From Bacillota bacterium (lineage in GTDB: Bacteria; Bacillota; Negativicutes; Sporomusales; CTSoil-080), in contig JAGGAC010000004.1 of the NCBI GenBank assembly GCA_017889635.1, positions 18,090-82,089 on the forward strand: a DNA stretch of 64,000 nt. Reading direction: 5' to 3'. The notes under the pieces were generated by a model. The model did not search any database. It was given only the letters and a program-made list of their open reading frames with translations, and was not told where the DNA came from. A program made the position numbers and the translations under genes. Below are positions 19,125-27,718 of the stretch, piece by piece. How positions within the stretch are numbered: the first letter of the stretch is position 1; the number at the start of each line of letters is the position of its first letter.

Positions 19125-21905
19125 TTTAACCACCGTCGCACAACGTTCACAGAGTGCAGAATGTTCAGCGTCCTGACCAACGGTATCACTGTATATCCAG
19201 CAACGTTCACACTTTGTTCCCCTAGCAGGAGTGACAACCAATGCTACTTGCACTCCATCAGCACGATAGGCGTCAGCCGGAGCCTGTTTCATTCCCTGCT
19301 GAAGTTCTACCCCAGAAACAATCAAAATAGTCGCCAAATCATCCCGGACAGCTGCCAGCCGATCATAATCTTCCCCATCGGCAAAAATGCTAACCGTAGC
19401 ATCGAGCGAATGGCCAATAACCTTTTCCCGGCGCGCATTCTCCAGCGCCTTTGTAATTTCGCCGCGCATTGCCAGTATTTTTCCCCACTTATTTTCAAGT
19501 GCCTCATCAAGATATTCCTGATGAGCAATCGGCCATGCCGTCATCTCAACACTTTCCGGCATTCCCTTAACTTTCGGCATATGCTGCCAAACTTCCTCCG
19601 CTGTAAAAGTCAGCACCGGTGCAATTATTGCCACCGTGGTAGTAAGAATCTCATACATCACAGTCTGGGCAGCTCGTCTTTCAACCGAACTTGGCACCGA
19701 GGTGTACAGACGATCTTTCAAGATATCCAGATATATTGAACTTAAGTCAATGGCGCAGAAGTTATGCACCGTGTGGTAAAGATGATGAAACTCATATTCT
19801 TCATAAGCCCTGGTTACTCGCTGGCGGACCTGTTCCAGACGCAAAAGCGCCCAACGGTCTATTTCCAACAACTTATCATAACCTACTTTATCGGTTTCGG
19901 GGTCAAAGTCAGCAATATTGCCGAGAATATAGCGAAAAGTATTGCGAATTTTACGATAAACCTCAGATAATTGTTTCAGAATGTCTTTAGATATACGAAT
20001 ATCAGCCTTATAATCGGCAGAAGCAACCCAAAGCCGCAAAATATCTGCACCATACTGTTTAATAACATCCTGAGGCGAGATCGTGTTGCCGATTGATTTA
20101 GACATTTTCCGACCTTCACCGTCGACAACAAACCCATGGGTAAGCACTGCTTTATACGGAGCCCTACTCCGAGTAGCAATTGATGTTAACAATGACGATT
20201 GAAACCATCCCCGATGTTGATCGCTGCCTTCCAAATAGAGGTCAGCCGGCCAAGCTAATTCCTGTCGCTCTTCTAGTACTGCAGCATGACTTGAACCGCT
20301 GTCAAACCATACATCCATAATATCGGTTTCCTTACGGAACCCAGCGTGACCACACTCTGGACACTTAAACCCTTCTGGCAGTATTTCAGTAGCGCTATGT
20401 GCCCACCAAGCATCAGACCCTTCGCGCCGGAACAAATCCGCTACTGCCTTAATAGTGGCATCGTTAATAATATGTTCATTGCACTTTTCGCAATAAAAAA
20501 TTGGAATAGGCAAACCCCAAACACGCTGGCGAGAAATACACCAATCATGGCGATCAGCCACCATATTGTGAATCCGCTCTTCACCCCAGGCTGGAATCCA
20601 CTGGATACCTTTGATAGCTTCCAAAGCGCTATCGCGAAATCCATCCACCGAAGCAAACCATTGCTCGGTAGCTCGATAAATAATTGGATTCTTGCAGCGC
20701 CAACAATGGGCATATTGATGTTTTACAGTTCCCTTAGCAAACAAGCGCCCGCGCGAAGCTAGCTCCTTAATCACTGGCACATTGGCGTCATCAACTTTCA
20801 GCCCCTGAAAAATACCTCCTTCAGCGGTAAAATGGCCGCTGTGGTCCACTGGATTTATTACTGGTAAACCGTATTTAGTTCCAACTTCAAAGTCTTCCTG
20901 CCCATGTCCGGGTGCGGTATGAACGCAGCCAGTACCTTGTTCCAAGGTTACATGGTCACCCAATATAATCGGTGACTGTCGATCCATAAATGGATGAGCA
21001 AAAACCATCCCTTCCAACGCCGAACCTTTTGCACTCCCCAAAACAGAGTAATCAACAAGATTATTGACCTTCATCACTGTTGCCACCAGTTCAGAGGCCA
21101 ATAAATACACTTCACCGTTAACTTCGACCCAAGAGTACTCAAGTTCAGGATTTATAGCAATCGCCACATTTGCCGGCATCGTCCATGGAGTTGTTGTCCA
21201 GATAATAGCGTATACATTTACGGCATCTATACCTGTTGGAAGCTGCCCTTTATCATCCACTAGCGGAAACTTAACATAAATTGAATGTGATTTTTTTTCT
21301 GCATACTCAATTTCCGCTTCCGCAAGAGCCGTTTCGCAAGAAGTGCACCAGTAAACCGACTTCAACCCTTTATAAATATGGCCTTTTTGGGCCATTTCAC
21401 CAAAAACCTCAATCTGTTTTGCTTCATACTCCGGCTTTAGCGTAACATACGAATTATCCCAATCAGCCCCAACACCCAGTCGTTTAAAATCTTCCCGTTG
21501 TATATCAACATATTTCAAAGCATAATTTTTACATTCCATCCTCAAGGCCAATGGATCAAGCTCATGGCGGTTAAGGCCTAAAATTTTGATTGCCGCATGC
21601 TCGATCGGAAGTCCATGGGTATCCCATCCTGGAATATATGGAGTACAAAATCCCTGAAGTGATTTATATTTTATAATAATATCCTTCAATATCTTATTTA
21701 GCGCATGACCAATATGAATATTACCGTTAGCATAAGGCGGCCCATCATGCAGGATAAACTTTGGCTTATTCGCAGCAGCTTTCAATTTTTCCTGATAAAT
21801 TCGCTTATCTTCCCAATACTTTAAAAGTTCCGGTTCCCGCTCCGGCAAATTAGCCCGCATTGGAAAATCAGTTTGAGGCAAATTTAATGTTTTTGCGTAA
21901 TCCAA
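19116..21905 (-). CDS. ileS: Isoleucyl-tRNA synthetase (IleS)
   Basis: The 929-aa class Ia synthetase charges tRNA-Ile with isoleucine. It has the HIGH motif at 64-67 (GNIHIGHALN), the editing domain, KMSKS (GRKMSKSIGNT), an anticodon-binding domain, and a C-terminal zinc finger with CERCW and CERC pairs. The zinc-binding C-terminus puts it in the usual bacterial type. It starts at TTG 21905, preceded by GGAGGTGGG. A T-box leader lies directly upstream. Confidence 0.98.
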   Translation of the reverse strand: MDYAKTLNLPQTDFPMRANLPEREPELLKYWEDKRIYQEKLKAAANKPKFILHDGPPYANGNIHIGHALNKILKDIIIKYKSLQGFCTPYIPGWDTHGLPIEHAAIKILGLNRHELDPLALRMECKNYALKYVDIQREDFKRLGVGADWDNSYVTLKPEYEAKQIEVFGEMAQKGHIYKGLKSVYWCTSCETALAEAEIEYAEKKSHSIYVKFPLVDDKGQLPTGIDAVNVYAIIWTTTPWTMPANVAIAINPELEYSWVEVNGEVYLLASELVATVMKVNNLVDYSVLGSAKGSALEGMVFAHPFMDRQSPIILGDHVTLEQGTGCVHTAPGHGQEDFEVGTKYGLPVINPVDHSGHFTAEGGIFQGLKVDDANVPVIKELASRGRLFAKGTVKHQYAHCWRCKNPIIYRATEQWFASVDGFRDSALEAIKGIQWIPAWGEERIHNMVADRHDWCISRQRVWGLPIPIFYCEKCNEHIINDATIKAVADLFRREGSDAWWAHSATEILPEGFKCPECGHAGFRKETDIMDVWFDSGSSHAAVLEERQELAWPADLYLEGSDQHRGWFQSSLLTSIATRSRAPYKAVLTHGFVVDGEGRKMSKSIGNTISPQDVIKQYGADILRLWVASADYKADIRISKDILKQLSEVYRKIRNTFRYILGNIADFDPETDKVGYDKLLEIDRWALLRLEQVRQRVTRAYEEYEFHHLYHTVHNFCAIDLSSIYLDILKDRLYTSVPSSVERRAAQTVMYEILTTTVAIIAPVLTFTAEEVWQHMPKVKGMPESVEMTAWPIAHQEYLDEALENKWGKILAMRGEITKALENARREKVIGHSLDATVSIFADGEDYDRLAAVRDDLATILIVSGVELQQGMKQAPADAYRADGVQVALVVTPARGTKCERCWIYSDTVGQDAEHSALCERCATVVKQL

Positions 21906-21927
21906 AAATACCCACCTCCAAAAATAA

Positions 21928-22170
21928 TAAAAAACCTCTATCCCTAAGGGACGAGGTTATATTCCCGTGGTACCACCCTAATTGCTCATATACGCCACTT
22001 AATACCTTGTAACGTCAGTAATACGGCGAATCCTACTTATTATTCTTCAGTTCGCAGTTCAGGAGGGATATTCGCCGAATAAAACTTACTAGGCTTCCAC
22101 CACCCCTAGCTCGCTGAAAACTTTTGACCGGTTACTATCTCCATCATCACTTTTTACATATATTCAGTTG
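21928..22170 (-). ncRNA. T-box leader, isoleucine-specific
   Basis: The minus strand shows the T-box core AGGGTGGTACCACGGG at 21964-21979. A terminator hairpin follows (ACCTC...GAGGT then TTTTTT, near 21928-21957). In stem I, GAATATCCCTCCTGA carries an AUC isoleucine codon at 22067-22069 in the expected specifier position. Uncharged tRNA-Ile should stabilise the antiterminator and raise ileS expression. Confidence 0.95.
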
Positions 22171-22182
22171 AATATGAAACAT

Positions 22183-22211
22183 ATTATATAAAACTTCTTG
22201 CAATTAGTCAA
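22183..22211 (-). promoter_or_regulatory. Sigma-A promoter of ileS
   Basis: TTGACT (22206-22211) and TATAAT (22183-22188) are 17 bases apart on the minus strand. The -35 overlaps the stop codon of the upstream DUF167 gene. Confidence 0.82.
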
Positions 22212-22525
22212 ATTTTATCTAAAACAGCCTTATCTAAAACAGCAAAGAAACCGTCTCTATCTAAACCGGTTATTTTTATAATCTTTTCACGACTTTTCTG
22301 TCCGCTAACAATCGTCACATGGCTTTTACCCACAGAAAAAAGTGCAGCAAAGAACGCTATACAAGCCGAATTGGCTGCGCCCTCCACCGGCGGAGAAGTC
22401 AGCGCAAGCTTTAAACTGTCGCCAATCATTCCTAATATAGCATTTCGACTGGCACGTGGCTGCACTTTAACCTTAACAGTAATGCCGCCCTGAAATTCTC
22501 GACAATCAAGAGCTTCCAGCCTCAA
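22208..22525 (-). CDS. DUF167 / YggU-family protein
   Basis: A 105-aa protein with the DUF167 core (VKVQPRASRNAI, LTSPPVEGAANSACIAFFA, VSGQKSREKIIKI). The family is small, soluble and of unknown function, and often sits in the division-linked ylm cluster, as here. It starts 2 bases before divIVA's stop on the same strand. Confidence 0.93.
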   Translation of the reverse strand: MRLEALDCREFQGGITVKVKVQPRASRNAILGMIGDSLKLALTSPPVEGAANSACIAFFAALFSVGKSHVTIVSGQKSREKIIKITGLDRDGFFAVLDKAVLDKI

Positions 22526-22527
22526 AA

Positions 22528-22980
22528 TTAATTATCATCCTCTTCTTCAGTCTGTAATAATTCCAGTTGAGCCTGAATCAAAGTCCGTATCCTGGCCCGA
22601 TATACCTGAGACTGCTTTTTGAGTTCATCATATTCAGCATTAGCACGTCGAACCTTTGATGTCGCTTCTTCCAACAGCTTCTGGGCCCGAACTTGTGCTT
22701 CTTTTAGAATCAGTTCCGTTTCCTTCTTGGCGTTTAGTTTTACATCCTCTGCCGTTTCCTGGGCAATTACTAATGTATTGTGAAGCGTACTTTCCATATG
22801 TTGATAATGCTCTAATTTACCATTCAAGCGATCAAGTGTTTCTTTCAGTTCAAGATTATCTCGGTATAGCTTCTCGTAGTCTCTGACAACCTGTTCCAAG
22901 AAAATGTCTACATCTTCCTCGTTAAAACCACGAAAGCTCCTCTTGAAATCTTTATTGTGAATATCCATCGGTGTTAACAT
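22528..22980 (-). CDS. divIVA: DivIVA-family protein
   Basis: This 150-aa coiled-coil protein opens with LTPMDIHNKDFKRSFRGFNEEDVDIFLEQV, the lipid-binding N-terminal domain of DivIVA. Two long coiled coils follow, ending in an acidic tail. DivIVA recognises negatively curved membrane at poles and septa. It guides Min proteins, and chromosome anchoring in sporulation. AGGAGAGGAGGGGTGAG precedes the start. The neighbours (sepF, proC, ylmH) form the conserved block usually lying beyond ftsZ. Confidence 0.95.
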   Translation of the reverse strand: MLTPMDIHNKDFKRSFRGFNEEDVDIFLEQVVRDYEKLYRDNLELKETLDRLNGKLEHYQHMESTLHNTLVIAQETAEDVKLNAKKETELILKEAQVRAQKLLEEATSKVRRANAEYDELKKQSQVYRARIRTLIQAQLELLQTEEEDDN

Positions 22981-22996
22981 CTCACCCCTCCTCTCC

Positions 22997-23782
22997 TTAT
23001 ATAAACCGTTTCAACAATACGCTAATACGGCCTTTTTTTGTTTGTCCTAGCACCTCAGAAACTTCGACTCGTCCACGACCACGCATAGAAATTATGTCTC
23101 CTGCTTTAACAAACTGAGCTGCACTTTTGGCATCCTGCCAGTTAACTTTAACTTTATCTGCAGCAATTTCTCCAGACATCTTCGTCCGTGAAGTTCCGAA
23201 CCCAGCCGCAGCCACTACATCCAGTCTGAGAGATGCTACCGTATTTCTAATCTCCTTGACTCGTTCCTCCCGGGGCGCAATATCAGTAAGCGCCAGCGGC
23301 TCTATTTCCACTGGCGCCACGCCTATTTTTAACAAATTACGACTGATAAAATCAGCCATAGCTGTTTCACATACGATTTGACAGCCATTAGTACCCATAA
23401 TAATATCGCCAATTACTTCCCGTTTCAAACCCAAACCAAGAACAGCACCCAGTACGTCCCTGTGGGAAATCTGAAAATAACGGACATCTACATTAAGAGA
23501 CAACGCAGCTATTCCGAAATCAATACTACCAGGAAAATCATCCTCAACAAATGCAGCCTTTACTCTCTCCGCTCCACAGAATCCTCCGTCAGTCTCAAGT
23601 TTGATACGTTCATAATGAGCTACTATTGTCTCGGCAATACTATAGCCATGTGGATCAATAAATTCACTGACCCTATACTTACGGGATCTAAGCGCCCCCT
23701 CAGCTAAATCAGTAAGCCGAGCTGCCAGTTCGAAGTCGCCCCCATCTCGGTAATAACGCAAAATTTTATCCCGTTCACTCAT
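22997..23782 (-). CDS. ylmH: YlmH-type S4-domain RNA-binding protein
   Basis: The 261-aa protein has the YlmH N-terminal region and a C-terminal S4 domain (about 180-245, with AAQFVKAGDIISMRGRGRVEV). YlmH homologues bind RNA or stalled 50S ribosomes with peptidyl-tRNA. The start overlaps proC's stop by four bases (ATGA). Its place between proC and divIVA is normal for Firmicutes. Confidence 0.94.
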   Translation of the reverse strand: MSERDKILRYYRDGGDFELAARLTDLAEGALRSRKYRVSEFIDPHGYSIAETIVAHYERIKLETDGGFCGAERVKAAFVEDDFPGSIDFGIAALSLNVDVRYFQISHRDVLGAVLGLGLKREVIGDIIMGTNGCQIVCETAMADFISRNLLKIGVAPVEIEPLALTDIAPREERVKEIRNTVASLRLDVVAAAGFGTSRTKMSGEIAADKVKVNWQDAKSAAQFVKAGDIISMRGRGRVEVSEVLGQTKKGRISVLLKRFI

Positions 23783-24591
23783 TTCGTCCCCATCTCCCGA
23801 GAACGTTCTGCTGCCGCTACCACAGCATCAATTAGGGCAGCGCGCACACTCCTTTGTTCCAGTACATGAACCCCCGCAATAGATGTTCCTCCCGGTGATG
23901 TAACCATATCCCGCAGTTTTGCTGGATGTTCACCGGTTTCCAGCACCATTTTAGCCGCTCCCAAAAGAGTCTGAGCAGCTAACGTCAATGCCATCTGGCG
24001 AGGCAAACCAACTCTCACACCAGCATCAGACAATGCATCAATAAGTACATATGCAAACGATGGACCACTACCAGATAAACCAGTAACAGCATCCATGGCA
24101 CTCTCATTTACTATTACCACCCGGCCAACAGAAGCAAAAACGGTAGCCGCCAAATCCCCCATCGCAGTTGTAGCATAACTGCCTAAAGCAACGGCCGACA
24201 TTCCCGCTCCTACCGCTACAGGAGTATTAGGCATTACCCGTATAACAGGCACGCCCGGCAATTTAGCCTCTAAAACTGCGATAGTAATTCCAGCAGCAAT
24301 TGATACAACTACAGTTGTTTTTTTAGTTGACGAGGCAATTTCGTCCAAAACGCCACTAATAACCTGAGGCTTGACTGCCAAAAACAAGACATCGGCTTGG
24401 TTAGACACAGCTTTACTATCAAGCGATGTTCTTACACCAAAAGTATTAGCTAAAAAACTCAAACGCTCCTCTGAAACATCACTAACAACGATTCGCTCCG
24501 CTGCCACTAACTTAGCAGTAAGCATACCTCGAATTAAAGCCTCGGCCATTGCTCCGCCGCCGATAATCCCGATTATTTTATTATTCAACAT
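23779..24591 (-). CDS. proC: Pyrroline-5-carboxylate reductase (ProC)
   Basis: The NAD(P)H-dependent enzyme makes the last step of proline synthesis. The 270-aa protein shows IGIIGGGAMAEALIRG, VRVMPNTPVAVGAG and the C-terminal signature VTSPGGTSIAGVHVLE. It is housed inside the cell-division ylm cluster, which is a frequent but unexplained arrangement. Confidence 0.97.
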   Translation of the reverse strand: MLNNKIIGIIGGGAMAEALIRGMLTAKLVAAERIVVSDVSEERLSFLANTFGVRTSLDSKAVSNQADVLFLAVKPQVISGVLDEIASSTKKTTVVVSIAAGITIAVLEAKLPGVPVIRVMPNTPVAVGAGMSAVALGSYATTAMGDLAATVFASVGRVVIVNESAMDAVTGLSGSGPSFAYVLIDALSDAGVRVGLPRQMALTLAAQTLLGAAKMVLETGEHPAKLRDMVTSPGGTSIAGVHVLEQRSVRAALIDAVVAAAERSREMGTK

Positions 24592-24623
24592 AATATTCCT
24601 CCTGCATCCGGCGACCTAAACCT

Positions 24624-25052
24624 CTACCGCTTGCTATTCCAAGGTAAAAACGACTTATCACTTTCCTCTCGAGAGCTATAAGCGACATCAACATTATTCG
24701 GCGCGCACAGAAATATATTGTTCCCAATTTTTTGAATACTGCCGTTCAGAGCATAAGTTGTCCCACTAACAAAGTCAACAATTCGTTTTGCTATTTCATT
24801 ATCGGCATTTTCCAAATTTACCACCACAGGCTTACGGCTTTTCAGGTGTTCAGCCACATGCTGCGCATCATCAAAAGTACTAGGATCAACCACCATCACT
24901 CTCATTTGTTTTGGCAACGCATTCAAATTAACCAGATTGCCTTTTTTAGTTTTTGGCTCATATTCATCCTGCCTGAGTGTGCTTTCTTCCCCTACAGCAT
25001 CCTCAGCTTCAAAAAGTCCCAAACCACCCCAAACCTTCTCAATAAACTTCAT
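24624..25052 (-). CDS. sepF: SepF cell-division protein
   Basis: The 142-aa protein starts with the amphipathic membrane-binding helix MKFIEKVWGGLGLF. After a variable linker comes the SepF fold (VVDPSTFDDAQHVAEHLKSRKPVVVNLEN, then RIVDFVSGTTYALNG). SepF rings tether FtsZ to the membrane alongside FtsA and align the septum. It follows yggS by 21 bases in the same operon. Confidence 0.97.
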   Translation of the reverse strand: MKFIEKVWGGLGLFEAEDAVGEESTLRQDEYEPKTKKGNLVNLNALPKQMRVMVVDPSTFDDAQHVAEHLKSRKPVVVNLENADNEIAKRIVDFVSGTTYALNGSIQKIGNNIFLCAPNNVDVAYSSREESDKSFLPWNSKR

Positions 25053-25073
25053 GTCCTATGGTACCTCCTTTTT

Positions 25074-25793
25074 TTAATCGCGCGACCCAAAAATACCGGT
25101 GCCAACCCTTATCAGATTAGATCCCTCTTCCACAGCGACGATAAAATCATTAGTCATACCCATCGAAAGCCACTCGATACTAGTATTGGGGAGGCTTACA
25201 GCCTTCAATTCCATAAATAACTGATACATTTCCTTAAACACCGGCCGAGCAGCCTCTGCATCATCGTAATACGGCGCTATCGTCATTAGTCCACATAGCC
25301 GAACATTTTCCAGAACTGAAGTAATGCGTACAAGTTCTTTTAAGTCTCCCGGAGCCACTCCAAACTTGGTGTCTTCCCCAGCTGCATTTACCTGGATTAA
25401 AACATCCTGACGTTTGCCAATTTTACCTGCGACCCGATCAATTTCCAAAACCAGTCGTTCACTATCCACAGAATGGATTAGATCAAACTGCGGCACAGCT
25501 TGCTGGACCTTGTTTGTCTGCAGATGACCAATCAAATGCCATTCTGGCTTACGTTCCAAGATTTTAGCTTTTATTAAGGCTTCCTGCACCCTGTTTTCGC
25601 CAATTGACCATGCTCCAGCGTCAATTGCTTCTCGAACAAGCGCAGCATCCTGGTTTTTTGTAACAGCAACCAATTTCACAGCACAACCTGTCCCGATTAC
25701 GTCCTTATGCCGCCGAGTCAGGGCAGTGTGCACACTCTCGTTAATGTTATCTAGATTTTTGGCAATTGCCACGGATAATTCCTCCAATGACAT
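25074..25793 (-). CDS. YggS/YlmE-type pyridoxal-phosphate-binding protein
   Basis: A 239-aa alanine-racemase-like barrel without the C-terminal racemase domain. It has VAVTKNQ with the PLP lysine, GENRVQE, HLIGHLQTNK and SMGMTNDF. The family buffers PLP and affects amino-acid balance rather than catalysing a known reaction. It is the first gene of the ylm operon, with a promoter about 50 bases upstream. Confidence 0.95.
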   Translation of the reverse strand: MSLEELSVAIAKNLDNINESVHTALTRRHKDVIGTGCAVKLVAVTKNQDAALVREAIDAGAWSIGENRVQEALIKAKILERKPEWHLIGHLQTNKVQQAVPQFDLIHSVDSERLVLEIDRVAGKIGKRQDVLIQVNAAGEDTKFGVAPGDLKELVRITSVLENVRLCGLMTIAPYYDDAEAARPVFKEMYQLFMELKAVSLPNTSIEWLSMGMTNDFIVAVEEGSNLIRVGTGIFGSRD

Positions 25794-26170
25794 AATATAG
25801 TATTCGCCTATTAATAATTTTTTCCTCTTACACTCTGGTTTTATTATACTTTTTTATGTTTATGTTTATCAATACTTTTTAACACTAAAGCCTTGTGGAT
25901 TCTCATACAAATTACTTAGGCAAAGGCATTAACAATGGGATTTTATACCGCAAAAATAAGACTATAGTCCTAGTCTGACAATCATCAGTAAACTTACTTT
26001 TATTACTGTGGAGCCCATAAGATAATATTGCTTAATTTTAACTATGTTTGGTAACATTATTCCTATAAGTAAACTTCTTACTCAAACCTAATTAAATTAT
26101 ATTACTAACCGATAATTGAAAAAACATATTCACTATACAATATCGCACTCTAGGAGGTTATAGATATAAT
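25794..26170. other. Divergent intergenic region yggS / MFS gene
   Basis: The region is AT-rich. It contains the yggS promoter and a small dyad AGACTATAGTCCTAGTCT near 25970-25987 that could be an operator for the transporter gene. No ORF or RNA is recognised. Confidence 0.5.
25843..25872 (-). promoter_or_regulatory. Sigma-A promoter of the yggS-to-DUF167 operon
   Basis: TTGATA (25867-25872) and TATAAT (25843-25848) lie 18 bases apart on the minus strand. Confidence 0.7.
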
Positions 26171-27586
26171 ATGCAAAAAAATTCCCACCACAACCAATGG
26201 TTAGTACTTGGAGTTACCGCTATAGGCACATTTATGTCCACCTTAGACTCCAGCATTGTTAACGTTGCGTTACCATCAATCACTAACTGGTTTCAAGTTG
26301 ACCTCACACTAGCTCAATGGGTAGTATCAGCATACCTATTAGTTATCTCTAGCCTATTGCCGATATTCGGACGGGCTGGTGACATTTACGGACAGCGCCT
26401 AGTCTATACCTCTGGATTTATTGTTTTTACCGCCAGTTCCGCAGCATGTGGATTTTCTAGTAGCATTCTTCTCCTTATCGCCTCCCGAGTTTTCCAGGCA
26501 ATTGGTGCATCAATGCTGATGGCCAACGCGCCGGCCATAGTTGCCAAAACATTTTCGCCTGCTTTACGCGGTCGCGCACTTGGTATTGTCGGCTCAGTAG
26601 TCGCTCTGGGAACCATGACTGGCCCTAGCCTCGGCGGAATACTTATCGGCGCTTTCGGCTGGGAGGCCATTTTCTATGTCAATATCCCCATTGGCATTGC
26701 CGGATTTATCCTTGGACGTTTCATTCTGCCTGTTGGCAAGAAACGGCATGACGAATCCTTCGATGTTGTTGGTGCTAGCCTATTCTCCCTAGGCATATGT
26801 AGTCTTCTCCTCGTGTTAAGCCACGGAGGAGATTGGGGTTGGACCTCACATCGGGTTACTAGCGGCATATTGTTGGCTTTTATTTCCCTACTTTTCTTCA
26901 TACGGGTAGAAAAACAAATCAACCACCCCATGATTGATTTGACTTTATTTCACAACTGGCCCTTTTTGGCCGGAAATTTATCTGGGCTACTTTCATTCAT
27001 GACAATGTCCAGTAACTTAATTCTGCTACCCTTTTATCTCAGCACAATCCTACAATTAAATCCAACCCATATCGGATTACTAATTACTCCCTTTCCCTTA
27101 GTAATGGGTATTACTGCCCCACTCAGCGGTTACCTGTCGGAAAAAATCAGCCCGGTAATATTAACAACCTGCGGTTTGACTATCACAGCAGCAGGACTAG
27201 TCTTTTTAGCCAACCTAGGACCAGAGACAGCCCTCTGGCAAGTAGCAGTAATACAAGCAGTACTAGGTATTGGTAATGGCCTTTTCCAGGCACCAAATAA
27301 CAACAGTATCATAAGTTCGGTAGAACAAAGTAAAGCAGGCATTGCCGGTAGCCTCAATGCTCTGACACGCAATATTGGAATGGTTATTGGCACCGCTATA
27401 GCGGTGTCAATATTCGAAAACCGACGTCATTATCTTCTGGCTAGTATAGCTCAACCAGATCTTTCCCAAAATACTACTGCCTTTTTATCTGCCTATCACA
27501 CCGCCCTATTGACAGGTGCAGCTTTTGCAGTCCTTGCTGCGGCCATCTCCCTTAACCGCCGTGGTCACGTCAAGGTAAAATCGTAG
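26171..27586 (+). CDS. MFS drug-efflux transporter, DHA2 (EmrB/QacA) family
   Basis: The 471-aa protein has about 14 hydrophobic segments and the DHA2 signatures: LDSSIVNVALPSI in the first helix, GRAGDIYGQR (motif A) and GPSLGGILIGAFGWEAIFYVN (motif C region). These proton-driven exporters remove drugs, dyes or other hydrophobic compounds. The substrate cannot be predicted. No EmrA-type adaptor or regulator is adjacent. AGGAGGT precedes the ATG by about 10 bases. Confidence 0.92.
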   Translation: MQKNSHHNQWLVLGVTAIGTFMSTLDSSIVNVALPSITNWFQVDLTLAQWVVSAYLLVISSLLPIFGRAGDIYGQRLVYTSGFIVFTASSAACGFSSSILLLIASRVFQAIGASMLMANAPAIVAKTFSPALRGRALGIVGSVVALGTMTGPSLGGILIGAFGWEAIFYVNIPIGIAGFILGRFILPVGKKRHDESFDVVGASLFSLGICSLLLVLSHGGDWGWTSHRVTSGILLAFISLLFFIRVEKQINHPMIDLTLFHNWPFLAGNLSGLLSFMTMSSNLILLPFYLSTILQLNPTHIGLLITPFPLVMGITAPLSGYLSEKISPVILTTCGLTITAAGLVFLANLGPETALWQVAVIQAVLGIGNGLFQAPNNNSIISSVEQSKAGIAGSLNALTRNIGMVIGTAIAVSIFENRRHYLLASIAQPDLSQNTTAFLSAYHTALLTGAAFAVLAAAISLNRRGHVKVKS

Positions 27587-27661
27587 TACTATTTTATCTT
27601 ACTAATCGATTTTTAATCGCCGCTCCTTCCATAATGCAATTCATATTGTCAAAAACTCATC

Positions 27662-27703
27662 TTCTAACAAAAAACCACCGTTAGCGGTGGTTTTTTGTTA
27701 GAA
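27662..27703. terminator. Bidirectional terminator, perfect 19-base stem
   Basis: Two perfectly complementary 19-base arms flank TTAG, with core ACCACCG/CGGTGGT and A6/T6 tracts. It ends both the MFS gene and the convergent ftsH-like operon. Confidence 0.93.
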
Positions 27704-27718
27704 ATCTAAAATTCAGTT

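Noticed and set aside
19122..19739. 205-codon frame on the plus strand
   Set aside because: It is antisense to the ileS 3' end, begins within the terminator stem and has non-protein-like composition.
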